A stretch of DNA of 64,000 nt, from contig NZ_FZNL01000001.1 in assembly GCF_900187965.1 (NCBI RefSeq), forward strand, positions 310,001 through 374,000, given 5' to 3'. This DNA comes from Flavobacterium sp. ov086. Its GTDB lineage: Bacteria > Bacteroidota > Bacteroidia > Flavobacteriales > Flavobacteriaceae. The notes below the pieces were generated by a model that saw only the letters and a program-made list of their open reading frames with translations, was not told the DNA's origin and did not search any database. Position 1 is the first letter of the stretch; each line of letters begins with the position of its first letter. Of the stretch, positions 28,901-37,172 are shown piece after piece. Position numbers and translations under genes: made by a program.

Positions 28901-31142
28901 AACGTATCTTGATGTTTCAAAAAATAATGCTTTAACTACTTTAGACTGTAATACAAATTTGATAAAGAAACTGGATTTTTCTAAAAACACTAATTTAACA
29001 GCACTAAATTGCGGAAACAACAATTTGGTCAATTTAGATATAAAAAATGGAAAAAACACACTACTAACGAGTTATAACTTTAAACTTAATCCTAAGTTAA
29101 GCTGCATTCAGGTAGATAATGCTTCTTATTCAAATACAAATTGGTTAACCGGAAAAGATAATATTGCGATCTACAATGAAACAGCTTGTACTGCATATAC
29201 ACTTATTCCTGATGCTAATTTTGAAAACTTTTTAGTTAAATTTGGATTTGATAATGATGGTTATAATGGAAAGATAGCAACGGAAAATATTAAATCAATA
29301 AAAACATTATATATCGACAATAATTCAATTGCGGATTTTACAGGCATTCAGGATTTTGAATCCTTAACCCTTTTAGATTGTAATTCAAATAAACTTACTA
29401 CTCTGGATCTTTCTAAAAACACTGCATTAACGTATTTAGATTGTAGTTCAAACTATTTAACAAGTTTAAATATTTCAAAAAACACTGCATTAAAAACCTT
29501 AAAATGCAATAACATAGACAACCATTCTAATAGAGGACTAACCAATCTGGATATTTCTAAAAATATTGCCCTAACTAGTTTAACTTGTTTCAGCAATCGT
29601 TTTACAGCTCTTGATGTTTCTAAAAACACCAAATTAACTGAATTAGACTGTTATGACAACAATTTGAGTAATCTTGATATTTCTAACAATCTTGCTTTAG
29701 TTAAATTGTCTTTTGGTAAAAACTTAATAAAAACGGTTGATCTTACAAATCATAAAGCTTTGACACAGCTTGGATGTAATGACAATAAATTGACTGAACT
29801 TAATTTAAAAAACGGAAAAAACAATTTATTAAATAGTGCAGAGTCCAATTTTCAAACAAATCCAAATTTAACTTGCATTCAGGTCGATGATGTAACGTAC
29901 TCTAACTCCAACTGGGGCAGTATAAAAGATGCGTCTGCAAATTATAGCAGCAACTGCGGAATCCCTAACACTTTTACTTTACTTAATGACATTTTATTTG
30001 AAAAAAAATTAATTGAACTGGGAATTGACAAAGATGGTGAAAATGGCAAAATAGAAAACTCAAGCATAAACAAATTAACCTCTTTAGATCTTTCCAGCTC
30101 TAATATTACTGATATGACGGGAATTGAAGGTTTTACATCTTTAACCTATTTAGATCTTTCTGTTAACAACTTAAGCACAATCAATGTTAGTCAAAACACT
30201 TTGCTTACTAAGTTAGATTTAAATTATAATAAGATCACTAATCTAGACGTTAGCGCAAACAAAGAATTAATTAACCTAAGTTTTGCGGCAAATCAAATTT
30301 CAACAATTGATTTATCTCAAAATAAAAAGCTTCATTATTTAACGGTTGATTATAATTCATTAAGCGTCCTTGATCTAACTGCAAACAATGAATTAGAAAT
30401 CATTTCGTGCGGATCTAACAACTTAACAACATTGAATACATCAAATCTGTCCAATTTACTTACCTTGTTGTGTGGATTAAATCAAATTCCAGCTTTAGAT
30501 CTTTCGAACAATCTTAAGTTAGATATTTTACAGTGTTATAATAACAATTTAACTTCATTAGACCTAAATCACAATGTTCTTTTAAAAAGATTAAATGCTG
30601 CCAATAATCAATTAACATCATTGGACTTATCGCATAATCCTCTTTTAGAACTTGTTTATATTGAATTCAATCCTCTAACGACATTAAATCTACAAAACGG
30701 AAATAATGAAAATTTTATATTACCTGCATCAAATGGCACAGATAAGAAAAGTGGTAAGGTTGACGCTTGTAGTTTTTTAAACAATAAAAGCCTTTCGTGT
30801 ATTCAGGTTGATGATGTAGAATTTTCGAATGCAAAATGGAGTACTATAAAAGAACCGACTTCGACTTATTCCAGCACTTGTAAAAACTTAGGTATTGAAG
30901 ATTCTGTTTTCAACAAAGTTGTTATGTATCCTAATCCAACAAAAGGAAAAGTAACTATTGATAATTTAACTTTAGAAAAAGCGACTATTTATAATACGTC
31001 AGGGCAATTAGTTAGATCATTCACTTTAGACTCTGCCAATACAAGTAATACAATTGATTTATCAGGACTTCCAAGAGGAGTTTATTATATATATATGATC
31101 AATCAGGACGCAGCTTCGGCTAAGAAAATTATCGTCGAATAA
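25908..31142 (+). CDS. Giant leucine-rich-repeat protein with T9SS sorting domain
   Basis: The 1744-aa product has a signal peptide ending SIHAQ. Seven modules follow, each opening with a motif like IPDANFENKLIALGIDTDGKNGKV, continuing with 22-23-residue leucine-rich repeats of the type LDxSKNxALxxLDCxxNxLxx, and closing with LNLKNGKN...NPxLxCIxVDD..SNxNW..KD....C. Module starts lie near 25965, 26397, 26891, 27890, 28512, 29195 and 29972. The C-terminus is a type A T9SS sorting domain (VMYPNPTKGKVTIDNLTLE). It is expected on the cell surface or secreted, as an adhesin or binding protein; ligand is unknown. Confidence 0.9.
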   Translation: MKTKLLLLLLLANFSIHAQNTAIPDINFEKKLISLGIDSGTPDGKVLTANVSVVTSLSISSSNISDLTGIQDFVSLKTLYCDNNQIRILDLSKNIALTELRCFYNRLISLNLKTGKKLSYFDLDTTNNFTLECILVDDVDLTRNWRKKIDVFTKFNDVACYTYTKILDGNFEEKLIALGIDTDGKNGKVITTNISSLTTLDISYSGIADLTGLEDFLSLTNLNFAGNALTYFDPSIYPRLNSLDCSSNLLRGLDITKNINLSSLNCSKNNLVNLNLQNGKNSDITYLDTKSNPNLSCILVDNVSYATSHFIEKDLNTIFSETICTPAYTLIPDAYFENRLIALGIDTDGKNGKVITSSIAEITTLDVSGQFISSLTGIQDFKALKTLDCSNNRLKTLDLTKNIALERLNGNTNLLSSTIDLSMNKKLLYFNCSDNQLTTLDFSKNIALKEIMCQSNLLNNLNVSQNFALTEINIISNKLTSLDLSKNISLNYLICNENLLTSLDFSNNPLLEVAILRKNKLTSVNVSKNSLLHELDLEDNQLANIDVSKNRNLVWLFCQQNKLTKLDVSQNISLSWFDCSSNQLTTLDVSKNASLDYFYCGANNLLNLNLKNGRNKYITRFSCFSNSQLNCILVDDTTYSNTNWSDKKDEHMIFSDTPCTLYTSIPDINFENKLIALGLDSSISDGKVLTENIANITSLDVSSSAITDLSGIQDFGALTDLKCNSNQIKNLDLSKNIVLSNLDCSSNQLKNLNISKNLALKNLNCSSNQLTTFDVLENVFLISLDCNSNQISSFDISSNINLTTFRCNDNKLSALNLKNGKNNLLVTLDFKNNPDLNCILVDDPANAAINWIDFKDSSATYNNDCLSPYTLIPDANFENKLIALGIDTDGENGKVLTTSISAITSLDVSSSLITDLTGIQDFENLTNLNCQNNQISNLNISKNTALTDLNCYHNPLLSLDVSNNTYLLNLFCGFNQLSNLDVSTNTALINLDCSVNNLTYLDVSKNNALTTLDCNTNLIKKLDFSKNTNLTALNCGNNNLVNLDIKNGKNTLLTSYNFKLNPKLSCIQVDNASYSNTNWLTGKDNIAIYNETACTAYTLIPDANFENFLVKFGFDNDGYNGKIATENIKSIKTLYIDNNSIADFTGIQDFESLTLLDCNSNKLTTLDLSKNTALTYLDCSSNYLTSLNISKNTALKTLKCNNIDNHSNRGLTNLDISKNIALTSLTCFSNRFTALDVSKNTKLTELDCYDNNLSNLDISNNLALVKLSFGKNLIKTVDLTNHKALTQLGCNDNKLTELNLKNGKNNLLNSAESNFQTNPNLTCIQVDDVTYSNSNWGSIKDASANYSSNCGIPNTFTLLNDILFEKKLIELGIDKDGENGKIENSSINKLTSLDLSSSNITDMTGIEGFTSLTYLDLSVNNLSTINVSQNTLLTKLDLNYNKITNLDVSANKELINLSFAANQISTIDLSQNKKLHYLTVDYNSLSVLDLTANNELEIISCGSNNLTTLNTSNLSNLLTLLCGLNQIPALDLSNNLKLDILQCYNNNLTSLDLNHNVLLKRLNAANNQLTSLDLSHNPLLELVYIEFNPLTTLNLQNGNNENFILPASNGTDKKSGKVDACSFLNNKSLSCIQVDDVEFSNAKWSTIKEPTSTYSSTCKNLGIEDSVFNKVVMYPNPTKGKVTIDNLTLEKATIYNTSGQLVRSFTLDSANTSNTIDLSGLPRGVYYIYMINQDAASAKKIIVE

Positions 31143-31160
31143 TTACAATTAGTTAAACTA

Positions 31161-31199
31161 AAAAATCCCATTTTCATTAAATTGAAATGGGATTTTTTT
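31161..31199. terminator. Terminator between LRR gene and MBL hydrolase gene
   Basis: AAAAATCCCATTTTCA pairs with TTGAAATGGGATTTTT with one G-T type mismatch, with A and T runs at the ends, so it can serve both converging genes. Confidence 0.8.
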
Positions 31200-31215
31200 A
31201 TGATTTTAATCGTTC

Positions 31216-32073
31216 TTAAAGAACATCTTCACAAGTAAAAACCTCTTTTAGTCGCACGCCTTTCTCAGTATGCTCTACTGTGATAATTTGATTGTGTGCA
31301 TCGTGTTCTAAAAACAAATAGAAATTCTGATCTGCTGCTGCATTCAGAAACTTTGATTTTTCGGGCATCGTCAACAAAGGACGCGTGTCATAACCCATAA
31401 CATAGGGCAACGGAATATGTCCTGCTGTAGCCAATAAATCGGCACAAAAAACAATGGTTTTATCCTGATATTGAATATGCGGAATCATTTGTTTTTCGGT
31501 ATGGCCATCAACATAATAAATCCCGAAATTTAATTCTTCAGAAAAACCAAAATCGCTTTCAGGTCTTTTAATAAAACTCAGTTGTCCGCTTTCCTGCATT
31601 GGTAAAATATTCTCAGATAAAAAAGAAGCTTTTTCGCGAGCATTAGGTTTTGTTGCCCATTCCCAATGATTTTCGTTACTCCAGTATTTGGCATTTTTAA
31701 AAGCTGGTTCGTAACCTGTTTTACCTGCGTTCCATTGTACACTTCCTCCACAATGATCAAAATGCAAATGCGTCATAAAAACATCTGTAATATCATCTCG
31801 GTGAAAACCATATTTTGCCAGTGATTTATCAATAGAATGAGATCCCCAAAGCGAATAATAACCAAAAAACTTCTCAGATTGTTTATCTCCCATTCCGGTG
31901 TCAATCAAAATCAGGCGATTTCCATCTTCAATAAGAAGACAACGAGCTGCAATATCAATTAAATTATTGGCATCAGCAGGATTAGTTTTGTTCCAGATTG
32001 TTTTGGGCACAACGCCAAACATTGCACCTCCGTCTAACTTAAAATTTCCGGATTCTATAGGGTAAAGCTTCAT
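31216..32073 (-). CDS. MBL-fold metallo-hydrolase (lactonase-like)
   Basis: The 285-aa protein (counted from the ATG at 32073, MKLYPIESGNFKLDGGAMFG) has the zinc motif HLHFDHCGG, the later histidine in VDGHTEKQM and Asp/His in VFCADLLATAGHI. It resembles the group that contains N-acyl-homoserine lactonases and related esterases, but substrate is not proven. The frame stays open upstream to a TTG at 32139; that extension looks like untranslated sequence, so the ATG is chosen. A long inverted repeat separates it from the next gene. Confidence 0.82.
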   Translation of the reverse strand: MKLYPIESGNFKLDGGAMFGVVPKTIWNKTNPADANNLIDIAARCLLIEDGNRLILIDTGMGDKQSEKFFGYYSLWGSHSIDKSLAKYGFHRDDITDVFMTHLHFDHCGGSVQWNAGKTGYEPAFKNAKYWSNENHWEWATKPNAREKASFLSENILPMQESGQLSFIKRPESDFGFSEELNFGIYYVDGHTEKQMIPHIQYQDKTIVFCADLLATAGHIPLPYVMGYDTRPLLTMPEKSKFLNAAADQNFYLFLEHDAHNQIITVEHTEKGVRLKEVFTCEDVL

Positions 32074-32167
32074 GAGTGTAAATTTCGAATAAGAAAACAA
32101 AGCTAGGAAATACAATCTCCTTATGCTAAATATTCTCAAATAATGTTTCTCCTGTACGTGTAAAATT

Positions 32168-32292
32168 GCCCACGGATTTTACTGATTTAACAGGTCAACG
32201 CAGATTATTTTAGTTTGAAACTTACACATTCACAGCTTTGTTAGAAATAAAAATACAGCAGGAATCCGTTAAATCAGTAAAATCTGTGGGCT
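32168..32292. repeat. Long inverted repeat, cccacggattttactgatttaac family
   Basis: GCCCACGGATTTTACTGATT... starting at 32168 pairs with ...CAGTAAAATCTGTGGGC ending at 32291, arms of about 26 bp with one mismatch and one inserted base, around a 70-base AT-rich loop. The same words occur at 19252-19484 and 53269-53517. Confidence 0.8.
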
Positions 32293-32301
32293 AAAACATT
32301 G

Positions 32302-33228
32302 TTATTCCAACGTGATTGATGCGCTTCCCATTATTTCTTGTTTGTCGAAGAAGTTGACAAAATAGGTTCCTTTCGTAAATGGATTTTCATCTGAATTTAA
32401 AATTCCATAGACATTTATTGGTTTACCCTGAAAATCTACCGCTACAATAAAACTATAAACTAAAGCTTTGTCGTTCCCGAATTCAATTAATTTGTTCTCT
32501 CCCAAAACAGTATTTTTTTGATCCAGAACCTGAATATAAAAGATTTTTTTTCCTGTTTTAGCAACTGAATTTCCATTGACAAAAAAACTAACTTTAAGCT
32601 TTTTGGTACTTTTTGCTTTATCCGTTTCAAGTTCTTTTCCTGATTTTTTTTCCCTAAGAGCAATAACTTTAAAACTACTTAGTGACAATCTAGAAGCATC
32701 TTTTAAGGTAGATTCTAATTTTTTCTGTTTTGAAATCAAAGTGTCATTTTCAGCCTTTTGCATGTACATAACAACATTCTGGCTCTCAATTTCGGTTAAT
32801 AAACTTTTATTTTGAGATTTTAGTTTTTTAACTTCTATGCCTTTAGACACTAATGAAGTATTCATATCTGAAAGCTGCTTTCTATAAATATGGATTTGTT
32901 CTACTGAAGGATTTTTAGAAACCTTAATAATCTCCATCAGATTTTCTATATTTTTCCTTTCCATTTCTAATTGTTGTGACAAGGCTGTTTTCTCAAGTAT
33001 TGCCATATCATAAGCCAATTTCAGAGCCGTTAACGAATCTAAAATATTTTTCTGAGCGAGTATCTCCTGATTTGATTCGATGGCGCTCCGCCCTTTTGTT
33101 ACATCTCTAATTTTCTCATCAATCTCATTTGGCACTCTACTAAAAATAAAGACTGTTGCACCTATTCCAAAAACAAAAAATACTGCTAAAAGTGCTTTTA
33201 CCCACTTACTCTTGTACTGTTTCTTCAT
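32302..33228 (-). CDS. Membrane-anchored coiled-coil protein of unknown function
   Basis: The 308-aa protein has an N-terminal membrane anchor (VKALLAVFFVFGIGATVFIF, residues about 10-30), a long Lys/Glu/Gln-rich coiled coil to about residue 185, and a C-terminal beta domain (SLSSFKVIALREKKSGKELE... to GTYFVNFFDKQ). Similar proteins occur widely in Bacteroidota and are sometimes labelled chromosome-partitioning proteins without evidence. The domain is probably periplasmic. I do not assign a function. Confidence 0.65.
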   Translation of the reverse strand: MKKQYKSKWVKALLAVFFVFGIGATVFIFSRVPNEIDEKIRDVTKGRSAIESNQEILAQKNILDSLTALKLAYDMAILEKTALSQQLEMERKNIENLMEIIKVSKNPSVEQIHIYRKQLSDMNTSLVSKGIEVKKLKSQNKSLLTEIESQNVVMYMQKAENDTLISKQKKLESTLKDASRLSLSSFKVIALREKKSGKELETDKAKSTKKLKVSFFVNGNSVAKTGKKIFYIQVLDQKNTVLGENKLIEFGNDKALVYSFIVAVDFQGKPINVYGILNSDENPFTKGTYFVNFFDKQEIMGSASITLE

Positions 33229-33445
33229 AATTACTCACAATTTTTTGCAAAAATACTATTATTTTACAAGTAAAGGCAGGTATAAATACGGTTTTTTAAA
33301 TTTGAAAAAATGCAAAGCATTTAACAAATAAGACACAAAACAAAATAACTTCACTTTTTTGCCCTTAAAACATCAAAATAAGTTCTATCTATTTTAACAT
33401 TTGTTATAATAATGCCAACCGTTATGGAAAAAGGTTTTTAAGTCG

Positions 33446-33518
33446 TATCTTTGCAGATAATTTCATTTCAACATTGAGGTACAGCACTTTAAAAAGTAAC
33501 CATTGGATTACTTTTTAA
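33446..33518 (+). promoter_or_regulatory. suf operon -7 element and leader hairpin
   Basis: TATCTTTG at 33446-33453 matches the Bacteroidota -7 consensus. In the predicted leader, TTAAAAAGTAA (33489-33499) and TTACTTTTTAA (33508-33518) form a perfect 11-bp hairpin with loop CCATTGGA, ending 43 bases before the first ATG. There is no T-run, so it is a leader structure rather than a terminator. The rest of the 33229-33561 gap is AT-rich with nothing else recognised. Confidence 0.5.
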
Positions 33519-33561
33519 GCAGCAATTTCAAATGAAAGCATAAAAACAAATACCATAAACA

Positions 33562-33891
33562 ATGATAAAAGTTTCTGATACAGCCAAAAAGAAAATCATC
33601 GACTTAATGAAAGATGATGGTTTTGATGCCGCTATCGACTATGTAAGAGTAGGCGTAAAAAGTGGTGGATGCTCTGGTTTGTCATATGATTTAAAATTTG
33701 ACAAAACCAAAGGCGACGACGATAAAATTTTTGTAGACAACGACATAACAATTGCAGTTGAAAAAAAATCATTCCTATATTTAGCCGGAACAATCTTAGA
33801 ATTCTCTGGCGGATTAAACGGAAAAGGTTTTGTTTTTAACAACCCAAATGCAAGCAGAACTTGTGGTTGCGGAGAATCATTTTCGCTATAA
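33562..33891 (+). CDS. sufA: A-type Fe-S carrier (HesB/IscA/SufA family)
   Basis: The 109-aa protein has the A-type carrier layout: VGVKSGGCSGLSYDL with the first cysteine and a C-terminal CGCGESF pair that together bind the cluster. It carries Fe-S clusters from the SufBCD scaffold to target proteins. It opens the suf locus, 82 bases ahead of sufB, and sits behind a -7 element and leader hairpin. Confidence 0.92.
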   Translation: MIKVSDTAKKKIIDLMKDDGFDAAIDYVRVGVKSGGCSGLSYDLKFDKTKGDDDKIFVDNDITIAVEKKSFLYLAGTILEFSGGLNGKGFVFNNPNASRTCGCGESFSL

Positions 33892-33973
33892 ATTAATAAA
33901 GAATACCAAGACTAATAAAGAGTAATTCTTTGAAATTTTTGACTAATTACATCTTTAAATCTTTACATCAAAA

Positions 33974-35422
33974 ATGAGCAAATACACAGAAGACGATTTA
34001 AAAATCGAACTGGAAACAAAAGAATATGAGTACGGATTTTATACAAATATAGAATCTGAAACTTTCCCTATTGGCTTAAACGAAGATATCGTAAGAGCTA
34101 TTTCTCTTAAAAAGGAAGAACCTGAATGGATGACCGATTGGCGTATTGAGGCTTTTCGTGCATGGAAAGAAATGATCGAGCCAGAATGGGCAAATGTTCA
34201 TTATGAAAAACCGGATTTCCAAGCCATTTCTTATTATTCAGCTCCAAAACAAGTAGATCCAAGCAAAACTTTGGATGATGTAGATCCTGAACTTTTAGAA
34301 ATGTACAAAAAGTTAGGTATCTCTGTCGATGAACAAAAAATGATGAACAATGTCGCTATGGATATTGTTGTCGATTCTGTTTCTGTGGCAACTACTTTCA
34401 AGAAAACATTGGGAGAAAAAGGAATTATTTTTTGTCCAATTTCAGAAGCTATAAAAGAACATCCTGAATTGGTTCGTAAATATCTAGGAACCGTTGTACC
34501 ACAAAAAGACAACTTCTATGCAGCATTAAACTCAGCGGTTTTCTCTGACGGAAGTTTCTGTTATATTCCAAAAGGTGTTCGTTGCCCAATGGAACTTTCA
34601 ACTTACTTTAGAATTAATCAGGCAGGAACAGGGCAATTCGAAAGAACTCTTGTAATTGCAGATGCTGGAAGCTACGTTTCATACCTTGAAGGTTGTACCG
34701 CTCCAAGTCGTGACGAAAATCAATTGCACGCAGCTGTAGTTGAATTAATCGCTTTGGACGATGCCGAAATTAAATATTCTACTGTTCAAAACTGGTATCC
34801 AGGAAATAAAGAAGGTAAAGGTGGGGTTTTTAATTTTGTAACCAAAAGAGGTTTATGCGAAACTAACGCTAAAATTTCATGGACACAAGTTGAAACAGGT
34901 TCAGCTGTAACCTGGAAATATCCATCTTGCGTATTAAAAGGAGATAACTCGGTAGGTGAATTTTATTCAATTGCCGTTACCAATAATTACCAACAAGCAG
35001 ATACAGGAACTAAAATGATCCATTTAGGTAAAAATACTAAATCGACTATTATTTCTAAAGGTATCTCGGCTGGTAAATCACAAAACAGTTACCGTGGATT
35101 AGTGCAAATAAGTGCTCGAGCAGATAATGCAAGAAACTTTTCGCAATGTGATTCTCTTTTAATGGGGAACAATTGCGGAGCGCATACTTTCCCTTATATC
35201 GAAAGTAAAAATCCATCGGCAAAAATCGAGCACGAAGCAACTACAAGTAAAATTGGAGAAGATCAGGTATTTTATTGCAACCAAAGAGGTATCCCTACTG
35301 AAAAAGCGATTGCCTTAATTGTAAACGGTTTCAGTAAAGATGTCCTGAACAAATTACCAATGGAATTTGCTGTTGAAGCTCAAAAATTATTAGAGATTTC
35401 TTTAGAAGGATCTGTTGGATAA
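33974..35422 (+). CDS. sufB: Fe-S cluster assembly scaffold SufB
   Basis: The 482-aa protein matches SufB across its length: [22 protein letters not shown] near the start, the [23 protein letters not shown] segment, [25 protein letters not shown], and C-terminal [19 protein letters not shown] with the conserved cysteine, then [15 protein letters not shown]. It forms the SufBC2D complex that builds Fe-S clusters. Its stop is 7 bases before the start of the small reductase gene. Confidence 0.97.
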   Translation: MSKYTEDDLKIELETKEYEYGFYTNIESETFPIGLNEDIVRAISLKKEEPEWMTDWRIEAFRAWKEMIEPEWANVHYEKPDFQAISYYSAPKQVDPSKTLDDVDPELLEMYKKLGISVDEQKMMNNVAMDIVVDSVSVATTFKKTLGEKGIIFCPISEAIKEHPELVRKYLGTVVPQKDNFYAALNSAVFSDGSFCYIPKGVRCPMELSTYFRINQAGTGQFERTLVIADAGSYVSYLEGCTAPSRDENQLHAAVVELIALDDAEIKYSTVQNWYPGNKEGKGGVFNFVTKRGLCETNAKISWTQVETGSAVTWKYPSCVLKGDNSVGEFYSIAVTNNYQQADTGTKMIHLGKNTKSTIISKGISAGKSQNSYRGLVQISARADNARNFSQCDSLLMGNNCGAHTFPYIESKNPSAKIEHEATTSKIGEDQVFYCNQRGIPTEKAIALIVNGFSKDVLNKLPMEFAVEAQKLLEISLEGSVG

Positions 35423-35429
35423 TGGAAAG

Positions 35430-35918
35430 ATGGAAAATAAGAAAGTCATCATTTTAGGTTCAGCCAGAAAAAACGGAAACACAACAAAAATTGTCGATGA
35501 AATTGTAAAAGAATCGGGAATTGATGTAATTGATTTAAGTGATTATAATATTTCTCATTATGATTACGAAAGCAAAAACAGAGAAGACGATTTTCTTCCT
35601 TTAATAAGAAGAATACTCGAAAAGTACGACACTTTAATTTTTGCAACGCCAGTATATTGGTATAATATGAGTGGAATTATGAAGGTTTTCTTTGATCGGA
35701 TTTCGGATTTAATCCGAATTGAAAAAGAAACCGGAAGAAAACTTAGAGGAAAGAAAATTGGCGTGATATCAAATTCACACGACGATGAAATTGAAGATAG
35801 TTTTTATATTCCGTTCAAAAAATCAGCCGATTATTTAGGCATGGAATATTTAGGACATGCGCATTTTAATGCTAACGTTCTAAACCAAACAACAAAAATA
35901 GAATTGACATTTATATAA
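35430..35918 (+). CDS. NAD(P)H-dependent FMN reductase-like flavoprotein inside the suf operon
   Basis: The 162-aa protein (from ATG 35430; an in-frame TTG at 35415 overlapping sufB is less likely) has the flavodoxin-like FMN-binding loop GSARKNGNT at its N-terminus, then IFATPVYWYNMSGIMKVFFDR, typical of the NAD(P)H-dependent FMN reductase and iron-sulfur flavoprotein group. The four-cysteine cluster motif of iron-sulfur flavoproteins is absent. Its place between sufB and sufC suggests it supplies electrons or reduced flavin for cluster assembly or iron release, as an inference. Confidence 0.82.
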   Translation: MENKKVIILGSARKNGNTTKIVDEIVKESGIDVIDLSDYNISHYDYESKNREDDFLPLIRRILEKYDTLIFATPVYWYNMSGIMKVFFDRISDLIRIEKETGRKLRGKKIGVISNSHDDEIEDSFYIPFKKSADYLGMEYLGHAHFNANVLNQTTKIELTFI

Positions 35919-35933
35919 AAAATAAAAAAAACA

Positions 35934-36680
35934 ATGTTATCAATAAAAAACCTTCACGCCGGAATTGGTGATAAAGAAATCCTTAAGGGAATTAATATAG
36001 AAGTTAAAGCTGGCGAAGTACACGCTATCATGGGGCCAAACGGTTCTGGAAAAAGTACACTTTCGGCTGTAATTGCCGGAAACGAAAACTACGAAGTTAC
36101 AGACGGAGCAGTTTTCCTTGACGGAGAAGATCTTGCTGATCTTGCTCCTGAAGAAAGAGCACACAAAGGAGTTTTCCTTTCGTTTCAATATCCTGTAGAA
36201 ATCCCTGGAGTTAGTGTAACTAACTTTATGAAAACTGCAATCAACGAAACTCGTAAAGCAAACGGTCAGGAAGAAATGCCTGCTAACGAAATGCTAAAAG
36301 TAATTCGTGAGAAATCTGAATTATTAGAAATAGATCGTAAATTTTTATCTCGTTCTTTAAACGAAGGTTTTTCCGGAGGAGAGAAAAAAAGAAACGAAAT
36401 TTTTCAAATGGCAATGTTAGAACCAAAATTAGCAATCCTTGACGAAACCGATTCTGGTCTTGATATCGATGCTTTAAGAATTGTTGCCAACGGAGTTAAC
36501 AAATTAAAAAGCGAGAAAAACGCCATTATCGTAATTACACACTACCAACGTTTGTTAGATTATATTGTTCCGGATTTCGTTCACGTTCTTTACAATGGAA
36601 AAATTGTAAAATCTGGTGGAAAAGAATTGGCTTACGAATTGGAAGAAAAAGGATACGACTGGATTAAAGCAGAGAACTAA
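35934..36680 (+). CDS. sufC: Fe-S cluster assembly ATPase SufC
   Basis: The 248-aa ABC-type ATPase has Walker A GPNGSGKST, the SufC-specific EEIPGVSVTNF-type segment (VEIPGVSVTNFMKTA), signature FSGGEKKRNEI, Walker B LAILDETDSGLDIDAL and the switch histidine in VITHYQRLL. It powers the SufBCD scaffold. A four-helix-bundle gene follows instead of sufD directly. Confidence 0.97.
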   Translation: MLSIKNLHAGIGDKEILKGINIEVKAGEVHAIMGPNGSGKSTLSAVIAGNENYEVTDGAVFLDGEDLADLAPEERAHKGVFLSFQYPVEIPGVSVTNFMKTAINETRKANGQEEMPANEMLKVIREKSELLEIDRKFLSRSLNEGFSGGEKKRNEIFQMAMLEPKLAILDETDSGLDIDALRIVANGVNKLKSEKNAIIVITHYQRLLDYIVPDFVHVLYNGKIVKSGGKELAYELEEKGYDWIKAEN

Positions 36681-36683
36681 ATC

Positions 36684-37161
36684 AGTCTAAAGTCGCAAGT
36701 CTTAAAGTCAAAAGAAAATCATGAGTAGGTTTAATACTTTCGAGGAAATTAATTCTTGGAAAAAATCAAGAATCTTTAATAAAAGAATTTATTTGATTAC
36801 TGAAAATCCTAATTTCAAAAAAGACTTTGATTTTGTTAGACAAATTAGAAGAGCATCGTTATCTATATCATCAAATATAGCAGAAGGTTTTGAAAGAAAT
36901 ACAGACAAAGAGTTTATTTACTTTTTATACGTAGCCAAAGCATCAGCAGGAGAAGTTAGATCTCAATTATATTTAGCATTTGATTTAGAATATATTATTA
37001 AAGAAGAATTTGAGATACTTTTAGAATCGGTAACAGAAATATCGAAATTATTAAGCGGTTTCATAAAATATTTGGAATCTAGTCGTAAAGTTTAAAGATC
37101 AAAAGTAAGATAACACACAAGTTTCAAACTTTAAGACTTTAAGACATTCGACTTTAAGACT
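36684..37161. repeat. Inverted-repeat pair flanking the four-helix-bundle gene
   Basis: The left element at 36684-36709 (AGTCTAAAGTCGCAAGTCTT...) is the imperfect reverse complement of the right element at 37135-37161 (GACTTTAAGACATTCGACTT...). They match at about 23 of 27 positions with one gap, and lie 11 bases before the ATG and 39 bases after the stop of the enclosed gene. No target-site duplication could be defined. Confidence 0.65.
36721..37095 (+). CDS. Four-helix-bundle protein (23S rRNA intervening-sequence type)
   Basis: The 124-aa protein matches the S23/IVS four-helix-bundle family: short helix, then DFVRQIRRASLSISSNIAEGFERNTDKEFIYFLYVAKASAGEVRSQLYLA, which is the family signature. 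Proteins of this fold are encoded in 23S rRNA intervening sequences and, as Avd, in diversity-generating retroelements; no reverse transcriptase or rRNA is near. It sits inside the suf operon between sufC and sufD, is not a known Suf component, and is bracketed by inverted repeats, so it looks like an inserted cassette. Confidence 0.9.
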   Translation: MSRFNTFEEINSWKKSRIFNKRIYLITENPNFKKDFDFVRQIRRASLSISSNIAEGFERNTDKEFIYFLYVAKASAGEVRSQLYLAFDLEYIIKEEFEILLESVTEISKLLSGFIKYLESSRKV

Positions 37162-37172
37162 AAACAAGAACA

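Noticed and set aside
32074..32139. TTG-started N-terminal extension of the MBL hydrolase
   Set aside because: The extra 22 residues do not belong to the MBL fold and no promoter fits; the ATG at 32073 gives a normal start.
36721..37095. Accessory gene of a diversity-generating retroelement
   Set aside because: No reverse transcriptase, template repeat or variable repeat was found near; only the fold is shared with Avd.
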